From Alteromonas sp. KUL42 (GTDB lineage Bacteria > Pseudomonadota > Gammaproteobacteria > Enterobacterales > Alteromonadaceae): 64,000 bases of DNA. Shown here in pieces: positions 39,313 through 48,019 of the stretch (the stretch's first letter is position 1; each line of letters starts with the position of its first letter). Under the pieces are notes generated by a model. The model saw only the letters and a program-made list of their open reading frames with translations. It made no database searches and was not told the origin of the DNA. The stretch covers positions 1 to 64,000 of the forward strand of contig NZ_BJKK01000006.1 of the NCBI RefSeq assembly GCF_006538325.1, given 5' to 3'. The position numbers and the translations under genes were made by a program.

Positions 39313-41543
39313 GAGAGTATGACCAGCAGCCGTTAGTTAGCGTATATATGGCAACGAAAAATCGTGCATATTTACTCAAAAGAGCTATTGAGTCTGTACT
39401 TTCTCAAGACTATTCAAATATGGAAATTGTTATTGTTGATGATGCATCAACCGACGAAACTTCGGTGCTATTGAAACGTTACAGCGGGAATGATGAGCGG
39501 GTTTTCTGGCTTAAAAATGATATTAGCCAAGGCGCAGCCGCAGCGCGTAATAAGGCACTTGAAGCCTGCCGAGGAAAATTTGTTACTGGACTTGATGATG
39601 ATGATTATTTTTTACCGAGTAGAATTAGCTCACTGTTAAATGCTTATGATAAACGATATGCGTTTGTATGCAGCGGTGTCGTTTGGGATTTTGGGCATCG
39701 CAAGAAGAAAGTAGATACGAAGCCTTTGGAATTCAATTTAGAGCAACAGCTTAATTATAACCATGCGACGACACAGGTGTTTGTAGAAAGAAAACGATTC
39801 CTTGAAATTGGTGGGTATGATACCAAGCTATGTGCTCGCATAGACTATGATGCATGGACACGTTTGATATTAAAATATGGTAAAGGGCGACGCATTAGTT
39901 GCCCAACTTATGTTTTAGATCGAACTGAGGGCATTGATCGGATAACAAATAGTGATTTCAATGCAATAGGCAATCATCAATTTATAGCAAAGTTTAAACA
40001 CTTAATGAGCCGGAAAAATTTACTGAACCAAGAGTTTTGGGCTCTATATGCTAAAGGAGAACGACTGCACTTTCGTGAATTAGTACCTCAATTGCTGGCT
40101 GGTAATTCCATGATGAAATTAAAGCATGTAGTGCGTAAGTTTTTTTGCTCCTTAAACGCCAGTGAAGTTGTCCTAAAAAAACACCATGCGCTAAGAGACG
40201 GCATGTTAAGCATTAGAAAGAGCGATAAAGAAGTGCAACAAAAAAGTGAAAAGCAAAACCTAATTTGGTTATTGATTGAAAAAGTGTTTAATCTTTTTTT
40301 GAACTTTGCTTTTTTTCTTATTCTAGCGCGTTATCTAGGACCTTCAGATCTAGGTCAATTCTCCGTTATTGTTTCACTATTCTTTTTATTGATCCCTATT
40401 TCTAGTTTAGGCCTAACGGGGATAGCTACAAAAGAGTTTCTAGTAAAAGGTGAAGACGAGCAGACGGTGTTTGGCACTGTAACAGGCATACGGTTAGTTG
40501 GAAGTATTTTAGCGGGTTTAATTGCAGTAGCTTCGGTATTAGCAGGCGTATTTAATATTTCGTCAGAACAATACTCTGTTGTTGTGATGCTCGCATTTGC
40601 CAATTTGAGTAGAAGTTTAGGTGTCATAGAGCTTTATTATAAAGCAAACGCTATAAATCATTATGCTGTCATAGTTCGTTTAGTGGTTCTTTTATTTTCT
40701 TCAGCAGTGAAATTCTTAGGAATTTATCTGGAATGGTCGCTTAGTACATTCTTGCTATTCGTAGGAGCAGAGTGGATAACCATACATCTAGGGTACTATT
40801 TAACACTTTTGTATAAAAAGACCGAAATAGCTCGGTGGAAGTTTTCGTTCAAGTACAGCAAACAGCTGATACGGCGATCACTTTGGTTAGTCTTTTCTGG
40901 GCTTGCTTCTTATGTGTATTTAAAAACAGATATACTAATGATCGCTTACTTGATTGATGAAAAAGAAGTTGGACTCTATGCCGCTGCCACGAGAATGTCT
41001 GAGATTTGGTATTTCGTTCCTGCATTGATAATGACGGTGTTTTTTCCAAAATTACAGAGTCTTAAACATGACTCACATACTGAATATACCCAACTACTTT
41101 CAAAGGTACTGCAGTGCCATCTAATATTGGCTTTTGTTATTGCCACAATTACTACTGGGTTGTCACAGTGGCTTATTGCACTACTTTATGGAGTAAGCTA
41201 TAGCAATTCATCTTCAGTGATCGCAATTCAAATATGGGCTCTGATATTTGTTTTTATTCGAGGAGTTTACTCTTCGTGGTTGATTTTAGAGTCACATTAT
41301 AAATATTCATTGGTTTCTCACTTAGCAGGAGCTGTGACAAATATTTCACTCAATTTATTCCTAATTCCCCAGTTTGGGGGCAAAGGAGCCGCAATTGCAA
41401 CGCTAATTGCTTATTTTGTCTCGAGTATTTTGGTTGTATACGCTTTTTCTAAAACTCGTGAATTTTGGAATATCACAGTTTGCGCTACCAAAGCGATATG
41501 TACATTTCCATTAAATTTTTTGTCAGGGATTACTCAGCGATGA
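39309..41543 (+). CDS. Fusion: GT2 glycosyltransferase + Wzx-like polysaccharide flippase
   Basis: A single 744-residue frame. Residues about 8-235 are a family 2 glycosyltransferase: LVSVYMATKNRAYLLKRAIESVLSQDY, VDDASTDET and GLDDDDYFLP (the DXD-type site). After a linker of roughly 70 residues with many charges, residues from about 312 to the end form a MATE/Wzx-like flippase with some 12 membrane helices, starting LIEKVFNLFLNFAFFLILARYLGPSDLGQFS. Normally these are two genes. The fusion would tie a late sugar transfer step to the export of the lipid-linked unit. It overlaps the neighbours on both sides by 4 nt; the 3' overlap is ATGA. Confidence 0.85.
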   Translation: MREYDQQPLVSVYMATKNRAYLLKRAIESVLSQDYSNMEIVIVDDASTDETSVLLKRYSGNDERVFWLKNDISQGAAAARNKALEACRGKFVTGLDDDDYFLPSRISSLLNAYDKRYAFVCSGVVWDFGHRKKKVDTKPLEFNLEQQLNYNHATTQVFVERKRFLEIGGYDTKLCARIDYDAWTRLILKYGKGRRISCPTYVLDRTEGIDRITNSDFNAIGNHQFIAKFKHLMSRKNLLNQEFWALYAKGERLHFRELVPQLLAGNSMMKLKHVVRKFFCSLNASEVVLKKHHALRDGMLSIRKSDKEVQQKSEKQNLIWLLIEKVFNLFLNFAFFLILARYLGPSDLGQFSVIVSLFFLLIPISSLGLTGIATKEFLVKGEDEQTVFGTVTGIRLVGSILAGLIAVASVLAGVFNISSEQYSVVVMLAFANLSRSLGVIELYYKANAINHYAVIVRLVVLLFSSAVKFLGIYLEWSLSTFLLFVGAEWITIHLGYYLTLLYKKTEIARWKFSFKYSKQLIRRSLWLVFSGLASYVYLKTDILMIAYLIDEKEVGLYAAATRMSEIWYFVPALIMTVFFPKLQSLKHDSHTEYTQLLSKVLQCHLILAFVIATITTGLSQWLIALLYGVSYSNSSSVIAIQIWALIFVFIRGVYSSWLILESHYKYSLVSHLAGAVTNISLNLFLIPQFGGKGAAIATLIAYFVSSILVVYAFSKTREFWNITVCATKAICTFPLNFLSGITQR

Positions 41544-42638
41544 GCAACATCAGACTACTACTAAAGAAATTGGTGCCGAAGAGGACCAAACGTTTGATTT
41601 TGATCCTGCACGCCTTGTCTTTACGATACACATTGCATTTTTTTACTCTTAGACCATTTCTATCTTCTGTGTATTATTGCTTTTTTAGTCGAAAATTTGA
41701 TCGCGAGCATCTCTCTGTACTGTCAGGTCGACTTGCCTATCTCAAAAAAAACTGGTCAACAAACTACCAGCAATACGCTATTGAGAAGGAATATACATAG
41801 GATTGAGAAAGGCTTGATAATGGAGCCTAGAAAGTGTGTCTTTGCTTTAGATTATATAGACGAGACAGTTAATGCCTTTTATGAGGCAAGTCGAAATCCG
41901 TATCATAGTGAGCGAGAGATTAAATGGGCCAGCGACGTTCTTTGCGAATATTTTGATGTCATCGAGAGAGAGCACCTTTCACTCAAAACAGTATTACTCC
42001 TTGAGCAAGTAAAATGTAGAGTTAATAAAATAGCTAGACACAATGCAGATGCGCATATCCCTTATACCTTTTCAAAAAGGAAGCTGGCGAATATTTCATA
42101 TGAACAGTTAAAAATGCTATTCGAACAAAGAAGGTCAGTTCGTTGGTTTGAAAATAAACCAGTACCGAAGTCTGTGATAGAAAAAGCCGTAGATCTTGCG
42201 ACTTTAGCGCCGAGTGCCTGTAACAGGCAGCCATATCACTTTTTAGTTATAGACGATGGACAATTACTAGATGAGTTAATGGCTTTACCCATAGGGACCA
42301 AAGGTTTTGCGCACAATGTTCCCTGCTCGATAGTTGTGACCGCTGATTTGTCTTATTTTCCCACAGAGAAGGACAGACACTTAATATATATCGATAGCGC
42401 ATTGGCGACAATGCAACTTATGTTGGCTTTCGAAACATTGGGGTTAAGTTCGTGTCCAATTAATTGGCCAGACATAGAAGAGAGGGAAGAGAAAATATCT
42501 TCACTACTAGACCTAGACACTACTGTCAGACCCATTCTGCTGCTTGCGGTTGGTTATGGCTCGGAAACCGGAAAAATCCCATATTCTCAAAAGAAGGGCG
42601 CGAGTCAATTAGTGAGCTACATTAACAATGAAAGTTGA
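41540..42638 (+). pseudogene. Nitroreductase-family gene broken by a +1 frame shift at an A8 tract
   Basis: The gene starts at ATG 41540, in an ATGA overlap with the flippase stop, and reads for about 70 residues (TLHFFTLRPFLSSVYYCFFS..., then REHLSVLSGRLAYLKK). At the A-run 41744-41751 the frame must move by +1 to continue as TGQQTTSNTLLRRNIHRIEKGL and on into the nitroreductase domain: RRSVRWFENKPVP, LAPSACNRQPYHFLVID and DSALATMQLMLAFETLGLSSCPIN. Without a shift the first frame stops at 41800. With seven A instead of eight it would be whole (about 365 residues). The downstream frame has only a TTG at 41697 or internal ATGs to begin from. Nitroreductase-like proteins of this form occur in exopolysaccharide loci; FMN is the likely cofactor. 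Confidence 0.8.
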
Positions 42639-43779
42639 AATAAAAGGCGTTGAGTTTTGCAATAAAGGCGCCGAGCTTATGTTGTATGCCATCATTCGTG
42701 CACTTACTTCTCATGTTCAGGGTTGCGAAATTGTTTTGGCTCCAGGTTATTTGTTGCCTTACGAGCGAAGAGCTAAATTAGGTGCATGGCAAAAGTTTAG
42801 CTTTCGCTTTTTGGGAATAGACTGGACATGGTTAGGTAATGTTTTGCCGTCACCAGTTAGACAGCAACTTCGTCACTTTGGTATTGTCGCCGAAAGAGAC
42901 ATTGATGTTGTGCTAGATGCATCAGGCTTTGCTTATGGGGATAAGTGGGGGGCAAACAACTTCAAGCAGACACTCAAACAACTGAAGCGAATTAAAAAAC
43001 GCAAAGTACCTTACATCTTCTTACCACAGGCGTTTGGTCCATTTAAAAATGAAATTAAAAATAAACTAATGAGAAATATTGTTTCTCATTCAACGTTTGT
43101 TATTGCTCGCGATCCAGTTTCGTTGGCTCATCTGAAAGCGCTAAAGGCGCGACAAGGTGATAACAAAATAACACTTTTTCCAGATTTCACGCCTTTGGTG
43201 GATTCACGATATATAGAGGTTCCAATCAGCCTACCCGATAATTTGGTCAGTATTATTCCAAATTACAAAGTGTTTTCTCACCAAGATGAGCAACGTTATG
43301 ATAAGTATATTCAATTTTTGGTAGATACGATTACTTGTATTCGGTCATTTGGGCTTACCCCAATTCTACTTAATCACGAGGGTGAGCGAGATCACCAAAT
43401 TTGTTTAGATGTTTCTGCGATGCTGCAAGAGAAACCTTTAATTTTGTCTGAGTTAAATGCACTTGAAGTAAAGAAAGTTATAGCCTCAAGTTTGTTTTGT
43501 GTTTCTTCTAGGTTTCATGGCTGTGTAAGTAGCTTAAGTCAAGGCATTCCTGCTTTAGCGACAAGCTGGAATCACAAATACGAAGAATTATTCGACTACT
43601 ACGAATGTTCAGATTTTATTATCGATATAGACACATCAATTTCTACTACATATGACTTAGTGGCACATTTGATTGAAGAAAGAGAAACCATAGCAGAGGG
43701 TTTACATGTTCGAGCTAAAGCACATAGAGCATCTGTTGAAATGATGTGGACAGAAGTGCTAGAGCATGTAAAAAGATGA
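42628..43779 (+). CDS. Polysaccharide pyruvyl transferase family protein
   Basis: A 383-residue protein of the PF04230 family, which transfers pyruvate from PEP to a sugar as a ketal, giving negative charge. It begins MKVEIKGVEFCNKGAELMLYAIIRAL, with the GxGNxGDE-like loop replaced by GVEFCNKGAEL; PYIFLPQAFGPF, ARDPVSLAHLK and SSRFHGCVSSLSQGIPALATSWNHKY are the family blocks. It overlaps the nitroreductase-like gene by 11 nt and the next glycosyltransferase by 4 nt (ATGA). Confidence 0.87.
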   Translation: MKVEIKGVEFCNKGAELMLYAIIRALTSHVQGCEIVLAPGYLLPYERRAKLGAWQKFSFRFLGIDWTWLGNVLPSPVRQQLRHFGIVAERDIDVVLDASGFAYGDKWGANNFKQTLKQLKRIKKRKVPYIFLPQAFGPFKNEIKNKLMRNIVSHSTFVIARDPVSLAHLKALKARQGDNKITLFPDFTPLVDSRYIEVPISLPDNLVSIIPNYKVFSHQDEQRYDKYIQFLVDTITCIRSFGLTPILLNHEGERDHQICLDVSAMLQEKPLILSELNALEVKKVIASSLFCVSSRFHGCVSSLSQGIPALATSWNHKYEELFDYYECSDFIIDIDTSISTTYDLVAHLIEERETIAEGLHVRAKAHRASVEMMWTEVLEHVKR

Positions 43780-44897
43780 GAGTAGCCATACTTGCAAACG
43801 ACAAAGCTAGCTTTATCAAGCCGATGGCTGAAGGGTTGGCTAACATGCTGCGCCGTTTGGATGCAGAGCCTGAGGTTTTTTATGATGGTTTGGCAATTCT
43901 AGACTTCAGTGTATCGGAATCGCTAAAACGCAGTACTAAAAATGGTATAAAGATCCTCTTAAATGGTTTAGGTCAACGTCATCATGTACTTGAACAAACA
44001 ATATCTCGAGAGCGATTATCCAGTTTTGAGAAGCAGTTAAAGACGTTTGATGTATTGGTTGTTGTTTGCAATATTCCCGATGCTTTTCTTGCTAGTAGGC
44101 TTATCGGTATAGAGCGCTTTCGAAGAAAGTTCAGCCTTCCAGTTGTTCTTTATCAAAACTATTATCTTGCGACTCGCGGTCCATGGATAAACAAGATAAA
44201 AAAGTGTGGTGGTTTTGGCTTAGAGCGATATGACTGGTATTTAGCTGCTTCTATGGTCAGTGAATATCCTTTAACTACGGCTCGTCATCCGTGTTCACTG
44301 ATAGGTCATGATCTAAGGTGTAATTCACTTAATAGTGAAAAGAAAAAGCATTTTCGAGTGTTACTGGACTTTGAGCGAAAGGGAAATGAGAAAGAAAGAG
44401 CGCTCCAAATTCAAGCACTGGAAACGCTGAAAATAGATTACTTACAATTGGAAGGTCACTACAGTCAACAAGAAATCAGGCAACTCTACAGTCAATATAG
44501 CGCTATATGTTTATCTTCCCGAGAATCATTTGGACTGCCAATAGTAGAGAATCAATTATGTGGAAATTTAATATTCACGCCACACAGAAACTGGGCTCCT
44601 TCTCATTACATCAATAAATCTGTGCTTGAACCGGGAGAAGCCTCATTGGGTCGCAACTTTTATGTCTACAACAATGATATGAATACATTAAAAGAACAGT
44701 TGTCTTATGTTCAACAACATTACGAGCCTAAGCATGTAATTGAGAACTTTCGGCAAGAATATCCTCATCTATATCATGGCGATCTAACAGCATTAAATGA
44801 CTGCATAACGAAAGTACGCAAAGGAGACATTACCTGTCATTCTCACTTGGAGTATGAGAAGTTAAATTCAGAAGTTGTGGCAGATAGTGATTGTTAA
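43776..44897 (+). CDS. Glycosyltransferase (GT1/GT4-like)
   Basis: A 373-residue GT-B-type protein starting MRVAILANDKASFIKPMAEGLANMLRRL; the ATG at 43776 forms ATGA with the stop of the previous gene, which settles the start despite a longer open frame. The C-terminal donor-like motif is AICLSSRESFGLPIVENQLCGNLIFTPH. The family is divergent, and the acceptor and donor sugars are unknown. It carries many charged residues and no membrane helix. Confidence 0.75.
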   Translation: MRVAILANDKASFIKPMAEGLANMLRRLDAEPEVFYDGLAILDFSVSESLKRSTKNGIKILLNGLGQRHHVLEQTISRERLSSFEKQLKTFDVLVVVCNIPDAFLASRLIGIERFRRKFSLPVVLYQNYYLATRGPWINKIKKCGGFGLERYDWYLAASMVSEYPLTTARHPCSLIGHDLRCNSLNSEKKKHFRVLLDFERKGNEKERALQIQALETLKIDYLQLEGHYSQQEIRQLYSQYSAICLSSRESFGLPIVENQLCGNLIFTPHRNWAPSHYINKSVLEPGEASLGRNFYVYNNDMNTLKEQLSYVQQHYEPKHVIENFRQEYPHLYHGDLTALNDCITKVRKGDITCHSHLEYEKLNSEVVADSDC

Positions 44898-44923
44898 TTG
44901 AAAGCGCTAGCGAAGTATTACAT

Positions 44924-46231
44924 ATGAATAGCCGTTCTTTTTTTCTTATTGCGCTTACTATTATTAGCATGGCTTACGGTATCGCATCACAAAAATATCA
45001 GTGGTTTCCTGCTCCTCAAGCCCGTGCAGTTATAGGGCAAGCAAGGTTGGCCTTGGACGAACTGTTCTTCTCTGGAGAGCGTTGGTATTACTTACCTTCT
45101 GAAGGTCGTGCACTAGTTCCTACTTATGAGGCGGAGCAGGTACAGCCAGGATTTACTCTGATTACCGGCATTGCACAAGACAATACCTTACAAATCAGGA
45201 TCGTTTCATTTAAGGGAGAAATTATCCACAAGTGGAATGTAGACTGGTATAGCATATGGCCAGACGCAGAGCATCTTCCTCAGTATCTTCAGCCCAAAGG
45301 GAAGCCAGGTACTCACATTCATGGTTCCAAATTGATGGACAATGGCGATATTGTATTTAACTTTGAAAATTTGGGCCTTGTAAGGCTTAATGCATGTGGT
45401 GAGACTGTTTTCAAACTGCCTTATTTGACACATCACGCCATTAATGTTGATGACAACGGACACTTTTGGTTACCTGGAAGAGTAGATTATGTTACCTCGC
45501 TCTCTGACTTCCCGAATTATATCCCACCTTTTAAAGACGACACAGTCATAGAAGTTACCAATGATGGTCATCTAGTTAGAGAAATTTCTGTTATGAAGTT
45601 ACTTAACGACAATGGTTATGCTGGTTTAATGTACTTGGCTGCTGCAGGGACCAAAGAAACTTATGTTAGTGGTGATGTATATCACATGAACGATGTGGAA
45701 GTTTTCCCTTCTCATCTTAACCAAGGCGTTTTCCGTCATGGTGATATCATGGTTTCATTGCGAAATATCAATACGGTATTCATTTTTAATAAAGATACAC
45801 TGAAGATACGTTACCTCACGACTGGAAAATTTGTGAGGCAACATGATCCTGACTTTATCGATGGAAATACGATATCTGTCTATGATAATAATCACATTGC
45901 TCCCGATGATTTTGGTCACAACAGCAGGATTGTGCTCGTCAATGCAGATACCAATGAAGTCTCTACGTACTTTGAAGGTAATGATGAGGTGCCTTTTTAT
46001 TCCCATAAAATGGGAAAACATCAGTGGTTGGAAAATGGAAACCTTCTCGTTTTAGAGTCTATGAATGGCCGAGTGTTTGAACTCTCTAAGGAGAAGGGTA
46101 TTGTGTGGGAATATAATAACATTATTGAAGGCTCGGAAGTGGTTGGTATTATGGAAGGCGCAGAGAGAATATCATTAAAATTTAATAAGGCTTTCTTTAG
46201 CAATAAGTTGGCTTCTTGCAAACCGCACTAG
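44924..46231 (+). CDS. Arylsulfotransferase (ASST)-like family protein
   Basis: About 435 residues. One N-terminal membrane helix (residues 5-20 or so) directs it to the periplasm. The rest consists of repeated beta-blade segments such as GTHIHGSKLMDNGDIVFNFEN, LTHHAINVDDNGHFWLP, FRHGDIMVSLRNINTVFIFNK and RQHDPDFIDGNTISVYDN, the pattern of the PF05935/PF14269 propeller family. In ASST enzymes histidines in this pattern carry the sulfuryl group from a phenolic donor; the equivalents look present but cannot be proven by eye. Start at ATG 44924, chosen before the membrane segment. It could sulfate the exported glycan or have a structural role. Confidence 0.7.
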   Translation: MNSRSFFLIALTIISMAYGIASQKYQWFPAPQARAVIGQARLALDELFFSGERWYYLPSEGRALVPTYEAEQVQPGFTLITGIAQDNTLQIRIVSFKGEIIHKWNVDWYSIWPDAEHLPQYLQPKGKPGTHIHGSKLMDNGDIVFNFENLGLVRLNACGETVFKLPYLTHHAINVDDNGHFWLPGRVDYVTSLSDFPNYIPPFKDDTVIEVTNDGHLVREISVMKLLNDNGYAGLMYLAAAGTKETYVSGDVYHMNDVEVFPSHLNQGVFRHGDIMVSLRNINTVFIFNKDTLKIRYLTTGKFVRQHDPDFIDGNTISVYDNNHIAPDDFGHNSRIVLVNADTNEVSTYFEGNDEVPFYSHKMGKHQWLENGNLLVLESMNGRVFELSKEKGIVWEYNNIIEGSEVVGIMEGAERISLKFNKAFFSNKLASCKPH

Positions 46232-46251
46232 TTATCCTCTAGAGAAGTAAA

Positions 46252-46536
46252 ATGACGAATGTTAGAAAAGTAGCTATATCAATCATTTTCATGGTGGTGT
46301 CTTGTGATGCTTTCTCCTATATGGGGCCTGGTGGCGGGCTTACCGCTATCGGGGTGTTGATTGCCTTAGTTGGGTTCATTTTTTTCACTGCTTTAGGGTT
46401 TGTTTGGTACCCGATTAAGACTTTCTATAAGAAAATTAGAAAGCAGTCTTTAACTCCTAATAATACCGATGAAATGCAGCTCAAGGATGCTGAAGACGAA
46501 GGTGCAAGAGAGCAAGCAAAAAATGATAGCGTTTAG
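46252..46536 (+). CDS. Small membrane protein (GPGGGLTAIG motif)
   Basis: A 94-residue protein. A signal-like helix (about 5-22) is followed by YMGPGGGLTAIGVLIALVGFIFFTALGFVWYPIKTFYKK, a glycine-rich helix ending in a basic patch, then an acidic tail. Small proteins with a GPG(G/A)GL...GFVWYPIK layout recur near surface-glycan genes in my memory, with no proven function. It lies 20 nt after the ASST-like gene and overlaps the next gene by 14 nt. Confidence 0.65.
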   Translation: MTNVRKVAISIIFMVVSCDAFSYMGPGGGLTAIGVLIALVGFIFFTALGFVWYPIKTFYKKIRKQSLTPNNTDEMQLKDAEDEGAREQAKNDSV

Positions 46537-46900
46537 TGTGTCTCTCGTATCAGTATGTGTATTTGTATGGCTAATTCACATATTCAATATTGTTGGCCTA
46601 CTATTATCAGCCACTCGCTTAATTTACCAAACCAGTCAAAAAGTCGTAACTTCAAATATTAGTGATGCAGAGAAGCAAGCCATAGCGCAAAGCGTGGCGG
46701 TAGATCTGTTTGCAAATATGGTCAAAGTCATCCTTCGTTGTTCAATGGCATTATTGGTGTCTCTGCTTCCTGTGCTCATAGCCGTAATACTTGGTGTTAC
46801 TTCGAAAGACGCCATGCTTGACGTTTTGGGCTCTCCAATTCTCCTAATACTGAGCGCAGTGGCCTTTGGTATTTCTTTTATGGCAATAAGACGTGTCTGA
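46523..46900 (+). CDS. Hypothetical membrane protein
   Basis: About 125 residues, start ATG 46523 inside the end of the previous gene. Two to three hydrophobic helices are seen: MIAFSVSLVSVCVFVWLIHI at the start, a helix near 75-98 (CSMALLVSLLPVLIAVILG) and the C-terminal ILLILSAVAFGISFMAI. No family recognised. It overlaps the sulfotransferase start by 8 nt, so it is made together with it. Confidence 0.6.
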   Translation: MIAFSVSLVSVCVFVWLIHIFNIVGLLLSATRLIYQTSQKVVTSNISDAEKQAIAQSVAVDLFANMVKVILRCSMALLVSLLPVLIAVILGVTSKDAMLDVLGSPILLILSAVAFGISFMAIRRV

Positions 46901-47980
46901 ATTTGAAGATAACTACAATACCTTAGACAAGACCTTGCATCGCTTGGCTTTTAATACAGTCAAAATACAAAAATGGTTGGCAGAATTTGAAAGCGATTTA
47001 TATAGAACACAATTGCGCAGTATAGAGGTAGAACGCCCTGTATTTATTTCTGGACTGCCTCGTTGTGGCACAACGGCGCTTTTAAATGTTCTGTGTAGAG
47101 CAGAAGAGTTTTGTTTTCACACGTATCAAGATATGCCATTTCTCTTTACTCCTATAATATGGTCACAGCTATCACAGCGGTTTAAGAAAAAGTTGCCGTG
47201 GACAGAACGAGCACACCGAGATGGACTTAAGATAAATCAATCAAGTCCAGAAGCGTTTGAAGAGATGTTGTGGCAAGCTTTTTGGCCTACAAAGTACTCA
47301 TCATCTATATCAGTGTGGTCAACAAATAGAAGTGAGCAGTTCGATTCGTTTTTTGTCCAACACATAAAAAAATGATGTTAAGAGAGCAGAAAAGCGGAGA
47401 ATGTAGACACCAGCGATATATTTCAAAAAATAACCTTAATATCGCGCGCATTTCATATATTAAATCGCTTTTTCCTGACAGTATAGTAGTTGTGCCATTT
47501 CGAGAACCCGTTCAGCACGCTTACTCATTGTATAAACAGCATCAAAATTTCATTGAACTGCATAAAAGTAATGCGTTTGCTCGGTCTTACATGAAAGCCA
47601 TAGGGCACTACGATTTTGGCATCGATTTCAAACCAATTAATTTTAACTTGTGGCATGATAGCGCGAGTTCGAATCCTAATGAGCTAATTTTTTGGCTTGA
47701 ATATTGGCATCAAACTTACCAGTTTGTTCTGAAGCACTTCGCACAGTCATGTATTTTTGTTGATTATGACTATCTCTGCCAAAACCCTCAAAACAGTATT
47801 GAAGTGTTGTCAGCAGCATTACAAATACAACCTAGTAATATAGAGTCACAGGTTTCTGGCATACGTTCGGCAACGAAGCATAACCTGAATACTACAATGT
47901 TGAGTGAATCACTTGTTTTATCGTGTTCTAATATTCACGAACAACTACAAACAATCTCCGTTAATAATTCTCAGCGGTAA
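46893..47980 (+). pseudogene. Sulfotransferase gene split at an A7 tract (possible -1 frameshifting)
   Basis: The two frames together make one PAPS-dependent sulfotransferase of about 360 residues. The first (46893-47375, GTG start) carries the 5'-phosphosulfate loop PVFISGLPRCGTTALLNVL at about 49-67. It ends ATA AAA AAA TGA. The second (47372-47980) has RYISKNNLNIARISYIKSLFP and VPFREPVQHAYSLYKQH, the 3'-phosphate binding part. The frame changes by -1 exactly at A-AAA-AAA (47366-47372), a known slippery heptamer type, and the second frame also opens with ATG in an ATGA overlap. So the halves may be joined by programmed frameshift, made as two coupled polypeptides, or split by a mutation or sequencing error. 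Confidence 0.75.
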
Positions 47981-48019
47981 TCTGTGTGATTTAGCAAAGT
48001 AGTAGGGTAGTGGGAAACA

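Noticed and set aside
41744-41752. Classic -1 frameshift at A-AAA-AAC in the nitroreductase-like gene
   Set aside because: The heptamer is in the right phase, but a -1 shift leads to the wrong frame; +1 or -2 is needed to reach the conserved domain.
41697-41820. A TTG start at 41697 as the true beginning of the nitroreductase-like gene
   Set aside because: No ribosome binding site is seen, and the first residues do not match; the ATGA-coupled frame beginning at 41540 carries the better N-terminus (REHLSVLSGRLAYL).
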